Origin: Lagopus muta
Lineage: Eukaryota; Chordata; Aves; Galliformes; Phasianidae
Length of the DNA stretch: 64,000 nucleotides
Assembly (NCBI RefSeq): GCF_023343835.1
Contig: NC_064437.1
Span: 27,193,001-27,257,000, forward strand
Direction of reading: 5' to 3'
The notes under the pieces were generated by a model. The model was not told the origin of the DNA and ran no database searches. It saw only the letters and a program-made list of their open reading frames with translations. The position numbers and the translations under genes were made by a program. Shown here in pieces: positions 38,010 to 48,070 of the stretch (positions are counted from its first letter, which is position 1; the number at the start of each line of letters is the position of its first letter).

Positions 38010-38635
38010 AAAAAAAAAGCCTAAAATTTGTAAAGTCTTGATTTTCTGTAGTAGACTGTTGAATTATTGAGAGCTCAACGAAAACAGTGGGCATTTGCTC
38101 TGCCCCATCCCTTCTTCTTTAATTTTAATGCAAGAGAAACAAAGTGTATATAATTAAGCAGCTACTTATTTAAAGCCTAACCTACAGAATGGCAGAAGAT
38201 TCCCTTTTAGTTCATTTGCAAATTTATGTCTGAGGCAAATACAAAGAGTATCATAACTTTTGAAGTATATTGTCTATTGTCAACTTTGTTGCTGACTCTG
38301 AAGCCTGAATTCTGACATTAAATAAATAAGATCAAGGAGCATCACTTGAACAAGTCAAATTAACACGTGTAATGTTTTACCCAAATGCAACTTCAGACAT
38401 CTTAAAGAAGAAACCCTTTCTACTTCCCTACTTCTGGTTTCCCACTGCAAAACTTGACATCTCAAGGGATATACTGCTGATGAAAGAAACACTGCTTTAT
38501 CTCCTTGATCCATGTACACAATAGCTTTTAGGGAGACAGAGGACAAGGATGTTTGGGAAAATGATTGCCATAGTAAACACTTCTAGTGACAGCCTTTCCA
38601 AACTTCTGCAGCATTCTATACATGTAAACTACATA
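35856..38635. other. Unannotated AT-rich stretch
   Basis: No supported gene. It contains a short CA run near 37543-37560, an A run at 37671-37686, and two adjacent A runs split by one G at 37979-38018. Reading frames are at most 68 codons. Confidence 0.5.
37979..38018. repeat. Poly-A tract
   Basis: About 39 A residues interrupted by one G at 37997. No clear retroposon body precedes it; a pyrimidine-rich stretch does. Confidence 0.85.
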
Positions 38636-39173
38636 TGTTGCTTCGAAAGTTGTGTCTCCTGTTTATTTCTAAAACTACAACTATTATAACAAGCACAAAC
38701 CATTATTTGATAGAGCAAATTCTCAACTACAAAGCACTATTTTTCTGCATAGTCATCACCATTAGCTGTGCATTTTCACCAGTGATGCACATGAGCCCAC
38801 ATGCCACACTTGTAAAAGTCTGCACCAGCGGAGGTGACCCACTGTCACTGCTGAAATGCACTACCCACCACTTCCTGCACTCACCTCCACTGTTTGGTCT
38901 CCATAAACTTTCAGCAAGCATTAATGAATGTCAATAGGTTCCATTTGTTTCTGCATGGAGGAATTCAATTCGACAACTTTGCTTCATATGCACTTCCCTA
39001 CCCAACGCCATTCTGTCAGTCTGCCCCTCTGCTGTCAACTGTCACACAGCAAGAAAATGTAATGGGATATTGGCAGGAAGGTTCAACCTCTACTGCCATA
39101 CCATCAACATCCATCTCTGACGTTGTGGGCCAACATCATAAAAGAGGAGGCATTACTTTCAGAGCAACCCCCA
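38636..39173. mobile_element. Mariner-type non-autonomous element, copy 3 (Galluhop-like)
   Basis: A ~538-bp copy. The left end is more eroded (TGTTGCTTCGAAAGTTGTGT), while the right end is well kept (GGAGGCATTACTTTCAGAGC then AACCC). TA flanks both ends (38634-38635 and 39174-39175). The minus strand shows 'KCTANGDDYAEK', the counterpart of the remnants in copies 1 and 2. Internal stops throughout. Confidence 0.85.
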
Positions 39174-40615
39174 TATAACCCTACTTCTGACTGCTGAATG
39201 TGAATACAGATTGACATAAATGATTGAAGACTTCTCCAGCAACAGCTGCTACTACAGCTTTGGCAGAGAAACATTATTTGCTCTTGATTTAGGTAGAAAC
39301 AGAATTTCATCCTCAAGAAGAAGTGAAAATTTGTATGCACAGTCTAATAACTGAGGGTCCTAATTTAGACCAGTCAGTAGCATAAATCTTGAGGCTTTAG
39401 TCTCCATATTCCATGTTTCTTCCTCACCCTGTTAGCATACATTACTGTCTATTGATACATAAATAGATCTCTCATTAAAAGACTGCTTTATGATCTTTTG
39501 CCATGCACTTCATTTTTGTAGCAGATGGTACTACTTCTTACCGATGCTGATCACATTTTCTTCTAGTAAAAAATGTAACACTATTGACATAACATCAAAC
39601 ATACCATATGAAATTAAAATGAGTTCCTGCATTCTACATAGGAATGAATATTAGAATCCCAGGAGATCCGGCTTTGTCTGACAAAATGTAACCTCAGATG
39701 CACTTTTTAAAAAGGAATATTGCCCCAAATAATTAATAATGGTTTTCATCTCAACCTCAACCTGTCTTTTCCCCATAACATCTTTCAAAAGTCAAACTAG
39801 GAGAGAGAATCACTTCGGGAGTTCCACCTTTATTAATTTACTTATTTCCAACAGATTGCATTTATTCTACAAATAGTAGATGAAGCTTTTGCTTTGCATT
39901 TACATGAACAGTATATCAAGAGGATCTAAAGCTTCCCATCATCTTTCTGATAAAGCTGTCTTCTGTGGGTTTCTCCTACATCTAGGTACTCTGAAGTCAT
40001 ATAGAAGGAAAGGTATGAGGTTTCCTTTCATATCTCACCTTTGCAAAGTTCAGTCATTCATCTCAGATCTGCACTGTCCCTTTCCTTACGTTTCACTGCA
40101 AATATATCTTTTAAAACAGAGCTAAACTGAAGATTACGTCACCTACACACTTTGCATCACCAAGGCTATAACAAATGCATTCCAGCAAAGAACAGCCACT
40201 GTAGCAGTTAGCACAGACTATCTATAAGATGGGAAGTTTAATTGGTCTAATTTCCTAAAGTTCTTTCATGGGCAGAGTGCTGCCATGCTAAGTACACCTT
40301 TAAGTTTATGTATTTTTTTTAATAAAGTGCACATCAGTTAGTTGTGAATGCCCTAATTCTGTCCAAATTACTTCAGAGTACCAATCTATAACTTTATTTT
40401 AACCTTTATTCTTGTTTTTCTGTTAGCTGTTATTGTATTTAAACACCTTGCATTAACATCTGTCTTCCCCTTTTTGGGGTATTTCAGATCTGAGGTCTCA
40501 GTTTCTTTTGGGCATACAGAACAGTCTGGTTTCCCATTCCTTATGGGACATTTCCTTTGCTTCCAGTGTTAGTCAAAGTACCTCCTGTGCAGCTTCTTGA
40601 TGTTTTCTAGCTTCC
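39174..40615. other. Unannotated AT-rich stretch
   Basis: No gene or repeat recognised. Reading frames are at most 81 codons. Confidence 0.5.
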
Positions 40616-40619
40616 TATA

Positions 40620-40930
40620 GTCCTCATAAGATACCATAAATAGAAAATCTCAGAGTATTCTAAAAGAAGCTTTCCTACTCAATATGTATTTAAGTTCTGA
40701 TTCATACATCTCACTTTTAGAGACATAATGCATGCCAGGACTTTGTTTACCTTCTTGCTGCTAGCAGACATTGTGCAGATGGCTAATGCATTATCTCTAA
40801 TCACTCCCAGGTCTTGTTGCAGCTCTGTTTTGTGGATGAGTGTTCTTATTTGTGCTGTAGAATTTGTATCATGTGGTTCCAATCTCCATTTTCCACATTT
40901 CCATACCCAAAAGATAATCATGTGGTAAAA
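40620..40930 (-). mobile_element. Ancient CR1-like LINE fragment
   Basis: The minus-strand peptide 'ELQQDLGVIRDNAL' followed by 'ASSKKVNKVLACI' matches the spacing of the CR1 ORF2 block '[12 protein letters not shown]...[12 protein letters not shown]'. No 3' end is present and divergence is high, so the family call rests on this one block. Confidence 0.55.
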
Positions 40931-41635
40931 ATCAAATCAATCAGGTTCTGAACTGCTGAATAAGGTTACCTACCATTCAACTCATTTAACAGCTTATTTA
41001 ACAACTCTTTAGCTCTTAATGCTTTTATGAAAAGCTAATTTTACCAAATGTTGAAGCACACTGATCCTGTGCTTGTTTAAATGTTTTAGTGAATTTAACT
41101 TGGTGTATCAAGGCTTCAATTTCAGTACCGCAAGCGGGCTACATGCTTAGTATAATCCATGCACTACTGTCAAAGCCAATTAATCTGTTATGATACCAGT
41201 CCAGGATTGTAAACGTTACACTTTTATCTACCTATTGATCAGGAAAAAGATCTCATCTATTTCTGCTGAGGATAGAGATAAGACATTTCAAAGGCTTTCT
41301 ATTTTTAACTATGACCCTCTTATTTACTTCCCTCTCTACAGCTGAACTTTATGAGCTACAAGATCTGCCAGCCTTTAACAAATTCCTAGCTCAGCCTCTG
41401 TTAATTTCTTGTGATAGCTAAATGAATTAAATAAGTGCACAAATTACGAATTCAGTGAGTTGATTCCAATGCTTTTTTCCATCTTTTTTTTCTTAACATT
41501 TCTATGCCATTTCTACATTTGAGTTTTCATACCATTCAATAATTACTGCATAATCTCAATGATAAAATCTCAATACAGACTTTGTTTAAACAGACTCCTC
41601 CCAGATCTCTTCATTTTAATTGAGCACATCTGAAA
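40931..41635. other. Unannotated AT-rich stretch
   Basis: No feature recognised. Confidence 0.5.
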
Positions 41636-41639
41636 TTCT

Positions 41640-42700
41640 TGTACACTGATGCATGCAGTATGAGGAACAAGCTGCTTGAACTGGAAGGTTTTGGCCCAAG
41701 TCTTATTGTGGTGAGACTTGGCAGCATGAGTCCTACAAATGGAGTGATGTATGGAGGGCTATCAGCTGCTCAGGAGGCTTAGGCAGGACCAGTGAGGTTG
41801 AAGTGTTGCACTGTATGCTGTATGTAAAGGGGAAATTAGACTGTACAGACCTTGATGTTAGGGATTGCATAGTAGAGAGCCTCTGGGTAAAGGTTAAAGG
41901 GATAAATAGCAAAGCAGATGTCATCATAGGTGTCTGCGATTGACCACCCACCCAACAGCGTGAATGAGCTATTCTGTTATGGAAGAAATCTATGGATCAG
42001 TTGTCCCTATCCTTTTTTGGAGACTACCTTCCCATATATAAACTGGGAATATTCAATTGCTGTGAAAAGCAAGTGGGTGCCATGGGGAGGTGGTGGTCAA
42101 GTATCAAGTACAGTGTTTTCCTTAACCCTTTTTCTGACTTAACATATATGGTTACCTAAAAAATAGGATCAGGAAACAGTGGAAGCATTTAATGCCCATT
42201 TAATGCCCTTTTTTTGCCTCAGTTTATACTAGTAACAATAAATCTTGAGCTGCCCAGTCCTCAGATTTGGAGGACCACAATTAGGAGAACAGTGACTTTT
42301 ATCTATGGCTGCTGAGACTGTAAGGGACCAGTTGCAGCAATTCATAAGTCCCTGGAACCTAATGGAATTCACCCCAGAGAACAGAAGGAGGTAACAGATG
42401 CTATAGCTCAACCCCCTCAATAATTTACCAAAGGTCTTGGGTGCCCGGGGAAGCCCCTGCTATCTGGAAGCTAGGCAATATTGTATCTATCTACAAAAAG
42501 GGCTTGAAGGTAGAACCAAGAAGTTACAGACCTGTTAGTTTAACCTCAGTCCCTGGAAAAGTTAAGGAAAAGACTATCCTATGGGTTATCAAAAAGCAGT
42601 TAAAGAAAATAAAAAGCAATTATCAGGCATAATCAACACGGGTTCACAAAGAGAAGGTCCTGCCTTAGTAATTTGATGACAAGCTTACCCACTTCATGTA
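41640..42700 (+). mobile_element. Ancient CR1 LINE with endonuclease and RT remnants
   Basis: This plus-strand copy keeps upstream ORF2 parts that the other copies lack. Near 41660-41710 a 'SMRNKLLELEG' peptide matches the start of the CR1 endonuclease. Around 41890-41960 'LGKG' and 'VIIGVCD*PPTQQ' match the 'GVYYRPPDQ' endonuclease block, and 'FGDYLPIY' follows near 42015, where 'MGDFNHPDI' is expected. After a deletion, 42441-42632 encodes the RT start 'WKLGNIVSIYKKGLKVEPRSYRPVSLTSVPGKVKEK'. Many stops and frame shifts: a pseudogene of great age. Confidence 0.8.
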
Positions 42701-42703
42701 TCA

Positions 42704-42885
42704 CAGAATGACGGAATATCGTGATTTAGAAGGGACCTATAAGGATCTTCAAGTTCAAGTTCTTGTTGCACATAGGATGATCTAAAATTCAAACCATACG
42801 TTCAAGAGCATTGTCCAGAAACTTCTTGAACTCTGGCTGGCTTGGTGCTGGGATCACTGTTCTGTGGATCCTGTTCCAATTGCAA
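42704..42885 (-). mobile_element. CR1 LINE 3' fragment
   Basis: Minus-strand CR1 terminus starting 'ATCACAGAATGACGGAATATC', followed by 'GATTTAGAAGGGACCTATAAGG' and, further in, 'CAAGAGCATTGTCCAGAAACTTCTTGAACTC'. It abuts the older plus-strand CR1 on its left. Confidence 0.8.
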
Positions 42886-42935
42886 ATAAGAATATAACTG
42901 ACCTCTGCTTTAGGGATTTCTTAGACAATAAGCAC

Positions 42936-43250
42936 TGAATCACAGAATGGCTTGGGTTGGGAGGGACTTCAAGGATCATCAAGCTCCAAGCCCTCTACTG
43001 CAAGCTGAGTGGCAAACTGTTAGATTAAGTTGCCCAGGGCACCATCCAATCTGGCGCTGAACACCTGCAGGGTTAGGTACACCAAAAGGGGTGTACCCAG
43101 GGTGGATTCATCCTTGGCTCTTATAAGGGCCAGCCACTGAAGCCATAACCCGCAGGGTTAACTGTTCTGCCCACAAAGAAGCAAAATTTCTTCTGGCAGA
43201 TTCTTGGCAATACCAAGAAAAGTACTCACAGGTAGGCCAGCAGTCTTATC

Positions 43251-43284
<34 letters not shown>

Positions 43285-43862
43285 TCAAACTCAACCAGCT
43301 ACTGAAGAGGATCTCTGGCTATATAGCATTCCATCTCAGAAAACAGTCTGCACCCAAGCAATGCTCTTCCTTCAGTGGTTGGCCCTTCTAAGAGCCAAGG
43401 ATGAATCCACCCTGGGTACACTCCTCTTGGTTAGATGAGGAACACAGGGCCAACCACACCCCTTCACCAGGGACTCAATCACCAGTTCATACCATGACCT
43501 AACAGTTCTCCTACAATTGGAAATCCACAACCTCTCTGGGCAACCTTTTCCATCACCCTCACCACCATCTCAGTGAAAAACTTCCCCCTGACATCTAAGT
43601 CTTCCCTCCTTTAGTTTAAAACCATTTCCCCTTGTTCTATCACTTTCTACCTGTGTAAAAAGTTGACTTTCCTTCTGTGTATAATCTCCCTTTAAATACT
43701 GGAAGGCTGTAATGAGGTATCCCCACAGCGTTCACTTCTCCAGACTGAAGAAACCCAGCTTCTTCATAGGAGAGGATCTCCAGCCCTCTGAACATCTTAG
43801 GGACCCTCTTCTGAACCCTTTAAAGAAGCTCCACATCTTTCCTGTGTTGCGAACTCACAACA
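42936..43862 (-). mobile_element. CR1 LINE interrupted by another insertion
   Basis: Minus-strand CR1 whose 3' end is at 42936 ('GAATCACAGAATGGCTTGGG'). It runs to 'GAACACCTGCAGGG' at about 43073, is interrupted, and resumes at 'AAATCCACAACCTCTCTGGGC' (about 43522). It then continues through 'CTGAAGAAACCCAGCTTCTTC' to about 43862. The two halves match adjacent parts of the CR1 consensus (CACCTGCAGGGATGGGGCATCC), so one element was split by the ~445-bp insertion at 43069-43515. Confidence 0.85.
43069..43515. mobile_element. ~447-bp insertion with 61-bp inverted arms inside a CR1
   Basis: The insertion interrupts a CR1. Near each edge lies one arm of a long inverted repeat: 43081-43141 and 43371-43431, with 57 of 61 positions matching by my count. 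The spacer of about 230 bp holds a ~29-bp A run (43253-43281). Read on minus, the right edge begins TGTAGGAGAACTG and the left edge ends CCTAACCCTGCA, so it could be a solo LTR with TG...CA ends, and a TATAA-like string lies in the arm near its end. Alternatively it is a fold-back DNA element. No target-site duplication is obvious, so the edges are uncertain by about 10 bp. Confidence 0.6.
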
Positions 43863-43864
43863 TT

Positions 43865-44655
43865 CTTATGGATAAACTGCTCATCTGTGAGATACACAGG
43901 TATGTGTTTTGCTGGGTGATGAACTGTGTCAGTATTAGAACTCGAGGGGTTCTAATGGGGCTACACCTCGCTGATGGCCAGTCATTAGCAGCGTCCCATA
44001 GAGCTTAATTTTAGAGCCAATTCTGTTCAATGTTTTTATCAGTGATCCAGTTGCATTGGAGCATTGGACAACCATCAAGAACATTAAATTCAACAAAAGA
44101 AATGCTGACTGCTGCACTGGGACAGAGTAATGCTGGACACAGGCGCAGACTGGGAAACAAGTGTCTGGAGAGCATATCAGCAGAACTTGGGTTGTCTAGT
44201 TTGGAGGAAAGGAGGCTGAGAGGTGCCCTCATTGTCAAACACTACAACACAGAATCACAGAATCACAGAATTGTAGGGGTTGGAAGGGACCTCCAGAGAT
44301 CATCGAGTCCAACCCCCTGCCAAAGCAGGTTCCCTACAGTAGGTCGCACAGGTAGGCATCCAGGCAGGTCTTGAACATCTCCAGAGAGGGAGACTCCACC
44401 ATCTCCCTGGGCAGCCTGTTCCAGTGCTCCGTCACCCTCACTGTAAAGAAGTTCTTGCGCATGTTTGTGCGGAACTTCCTATGCTGCAGGCTTCCTAGCA
44501 AGGTGGTTGATGCCCCATGCCTATCATTGCTCAAGAAGCATTTGGATAACACCCTCAATAATATACATTTAACTCTTGGTTAGCTCTGAATTGCTCAGGC
44601 AATGAGACTCGATGATCTTTGCAGATCCCTTCCAGCTGACCAATTCTAAAAAGGA
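43865..44655 (+). mobile_element. Old CR1 LINE split by a younger CR1
   Basis: Plus-strand CR1 fragment. It starts in the RT region ('GATAAACTGCTCATCTGTG', then a decayed equivalent of '[13 protein letters not shown]' near 43975-44030). It reaches 'ELGLSSLEERRLRGAL' at about 44185-44230 and is interrupted at 44249. It resumes at about 44486 with 'LPSKVVDAPCLSLLKKHLDNTL' and ends near 44650 after 'CGATGATCTTTGCAGATCCC'. Multiple stops. Confidence 0.8.
44249..44485 (-). mobile_element. Younger CR1 LINE 3' fragment nested in an older CR1
   Basis: Minus-strand CR1 with perfect 3' octamers (44250-44270, CACAGAAT repeated), the 3' UTR 'GGGGTTGGAAGGGACCTCC', and the ORF2 tail on minus 'HWNRLPREMVESPSLEMFKT'. 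It is less diverged than the plus-strand CR1 that it interrupts, consistent with later insertion. Confidence 0.88.
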
Positions 44656-47034
44656 AAGACATCATTGTGTGAGTCAAAGATATCATCGAAGTACCTGAAG
44701 GAAAGAATTTATCTATCGTGTTTATAACATTTACTGTCAGAAGCTACGTTAGAAATTAAATTATTGCTATCTTTTCCTTTTAAAAAAGGAATTAACCAGT
44801 CTATAGAGGGAAATACAAGTCTACCTGTTCTAAAAAAGCAGCACAAATATTTCAGATCAGCAGGGGGAGCTAAACAGTTACACTTTCACTAAACGCAGAG
44901 ACATTACAAAGAACAATGCTTTCTATGTGACACTTTTTATTTCTTTACTTTTATAGTATTTCCCATACAGCCTTCTCTACATAAGAAGCCTCAATTTCTA
45001 CTCTGCTCTCCCACTTCCCCTAAAGTAACTAATCCTAATGAACAGCTCTTTCATGGCAGGGATGCTTGGATGAGAAGCTTAAATAAGAAGCTTATTCAAG
45101 ATGGGGTGATGATTCTATCGCAGCACTACAGGATTACTGGAGGGTATTGTCAAGTTTCACCAATAACAAGGAGAATAAAAATATTTTTAATGTTAAAATT
45201 GATCCAACCAACTAGTTTGAAGATATATTTATGTTACAGGCAGCTCTGTGGCTTTAACCTTACTGAAGTTCAATGTAATGTAATGTACAGGCTCCATTAC
45301 ACGTTCTAAAATGAGAAAACAAAAAGGCAAAAGAATGTGAGGAATAGCATGTTTATATGCTTTTACAGAAAGATCAAATCCTTTCTGTATAGAAATGAGA
45401 AAAGTAGTGGTTAAAAATCTTTCCTCATCCTCCACACTTCCACTAATGCCTCTGTGAGTAAGGAGATTAAAAAAAAAAAAAAAGAAACGAAAAACTTTTA
45501 TTGGCAAAAACTTTTGTTTAAAACATGCAGAAAGTGGAAATGAAATGAAGAGTGTCACAGTAACTCTAATTCTGTAATTTTGGTTTGCTCCTTGTTTTTT
45601 TTATCCCAGAGCCCCAATCTCCTAACTGTTAACACTGCTTGTTTGCTGCTCACTGCTTGCTGTTCATTGCCGGATGCCTGGCAGAGGGAATTGCTTTACT
45701 AAATGCTACCCAAAGGAGTCTTGATATAATTGACCCAGGTCTGAGTCATATGAATGCAAATCATATGTACCAACACTGTTTCCCATGATCCAGCATACCA
45801 CCACAAACACTATTGCTGTAAGTCTATGTACGTCATCATTTCACATCCTATTAATTCACATATCTGATGAGTGTACACTGTTCAACGTTGTTCTCGTAAA
45901 CTGTGGTATTGGTATCAAGTATTCCAAATGGAAAAAATATATATATACCAAATCATAGCACATTCTAACCAAAATTGGTACTTGAAGGAATCTCTAGATA
46001 AAAGCTATGGAAATGCAATCACAAGTGGGCAAAATTTTGGCAGAGCAAATGAGTCACTTAGTAAATTCACAACAAAGTGATCTTCAAGGACAGATAAACA
46101 AGACCCTCTATTAGTCCATAGTCACAGGCAGTGATGTGACTCATTGAAACAGAGATTCTAAAAGATCAAAACTTGTTCCAAGAATGGAGTGATGTCTGAA
46201 TCATGTTTAATCCAACCTGGTGCAAAGCCAACAAAACACAGAACAAAAAAGGAAAATGATCACAATTTGACTTGCAAGATCTTCTCTAAAGAGTTTTATA
46301 TACACTATGTGTTATAAGCACTTGGTCTAGTACTGGAAAGAAAAAAAATAGATAAACGCATAGGAACGATTTATGTGAATTGCAGTGCTCTCTAAGACCA
46401 CCAACTGATTTCCAGACATTGTATGACCATCAATATTAACAGAACTCTTGATGAAACATACCTAGTTTTAAGCTTTTTTGTTGTTGTTGAAACTAGGTAA
46501 GGGCATTTCTGAACAGCCCCTCTAAAACCCCTAAGGATCTACACCCCTCTATTACATTTTCTATAAGATATACTGCTAGTCCCAAGGCAATTGCTCCACA
46601 TAATAGAAAAACAGAAGTTGGATAGACTGCATGGCAGCTGCTAAACAATGAAGCAAGGTGCTGAAGACATTATAATTGACTGTGAAAAAGTTTGGAGCTA
46701 AATCAAGCCCAATCAAGACTGACAGCAAACTCTGGGATTTGCCTGTTAATATTGAACTCTTACATATGCAGCACACTGAGAACATATTTCATAAAGATGC
46801 CACATAAAGCTATTCTGACCAACGTATATTATTACCCAGGGGAGAGGAAGAAAAAAAGTAGCACAAGTGTAGAAAACCAAAGTCTCAAGAGAAAATAATG
46901 AGGGAAGAGTTTTGTTGTTGGCTGGTGGCACTTATTTTATATTTCTCTGATAAGTACGTGCTTACTGCACCTCACAGAACTGGAATTTCTGATGGCTGGG
47001 TGCTCAGATGCTCTCTGTGTGTCTCTGTATAGTT
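44656..47034. other. Unannotated AT-rich stretch
   Basis: No supported gene. An A run lies at 45469-45483. A 109-codon minus-strand frame (45229-45558) depends on that A run and has no domain. Confidence 0.5.
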
Positions 47035-47037
47035 TAT

Positions 47038-48070
47038 GGGCTGGTTTGGCCCGGTTCTGTGACTAGCCTGTTCCAGTGCTCGCTCTATTACTTTCACAGT
47101 TAAGCTCTTCCTCGTGGTTGTATGGATCTTCCTGCATTCCAGTTTTTGCCCATTGCCATTTGTCCTGTTGCTGCACACCTCTGAAAACAGCCTGGCCCCA
47201 TACTCTTCACTACTTTAAATGTTTATAAATAATGATGAGATCATCTTTGAGTTTTCTCCAGGCTGAAGAGTTCCAGGTCTCTCAGCCTTTCCTCAAACAG
47301 GAGATGCTCCAGGTCCCTACTCATCTTTGTGGCCCTCTGCTGGACTCTCTCTGGCATTCCCCTGTCTTTCTAGAACTGGGGAGCCCAGAACTGGATGCAG
47401 TACTCCAGTGCATACACAAATACGGGCTCACCAAGGCAAAATAGAGGGGGAGGATCACCTCACTCATCCTGATGGCCATGCTCTTTTTAATGCACTCTAT
47501 TTGCTTTTTTGGCTACAAGTGCACACTGCTGGCTCATGGCCAACCTGTCATCTGCCAGAACCTCCAGGTCCTTATCCTCAGAGCTCCTCTCCAGCAGATC
47601 AGCCCCTATCCTGTACTTATGCATGCAGTTATTGCTCCCCAGATGTGAGATTCTATACTTCCTCTTGCTGATGCTCACCAAGTTCCTCTATGCTCAACTC
47701 TCCATCCTGTCCAGATCTAGTTGAATGGCAGCACCACCTTCTACGTGTCAGCTGCTCCTCCCATTATTAGCAAACTTGCTGAGGGTGGACTCTATCCCTT
47801 CATCCAGGTCAGTGATGACAATGTTGTACAAGACCAGACCCAGTACTGACCTCTGTGAATACCGCTGGTTAGGTCTCCAATTAGACTGTTCTCAGCCCAC
47901 CTCACTGCTTATCTAGCCCACATTTACTAAGCTTAATTGCAAGGATGTTGTGGCAGATAGCATCAAAAGCCTTGTTGAGTTCATGCTCTATCCTTCTAAA
48001 ACAGCCTTATCTTATCATTCTTCCAAAAACACAAGTGGCATGGCTTTTAGGTCCTTACCACTAATTCTTT
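47038..48070 (-). mobile_element. CR1 LINE fragment, ~1 kb, 3' end missing
   Basis: Minus-strand CR1 ORF2. It begins inside the protein tail near 47065 ('CTGTTCCAGTGCTCG'). It continues through 'GTTTTCTCCAGGCTGAAGAG', 'CTGGATGCAGTACTCCAGTG' and the minus-strand peptide 'EDKDLEVLADDRLAMSQQCALVAKKAN'. Further upstream is 'LLANNG', where the FADD catalytic motif should be, so that motif is lost. It is truncated at about 48070 after the 'KAFDAI' block. Confidence 0.88.
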
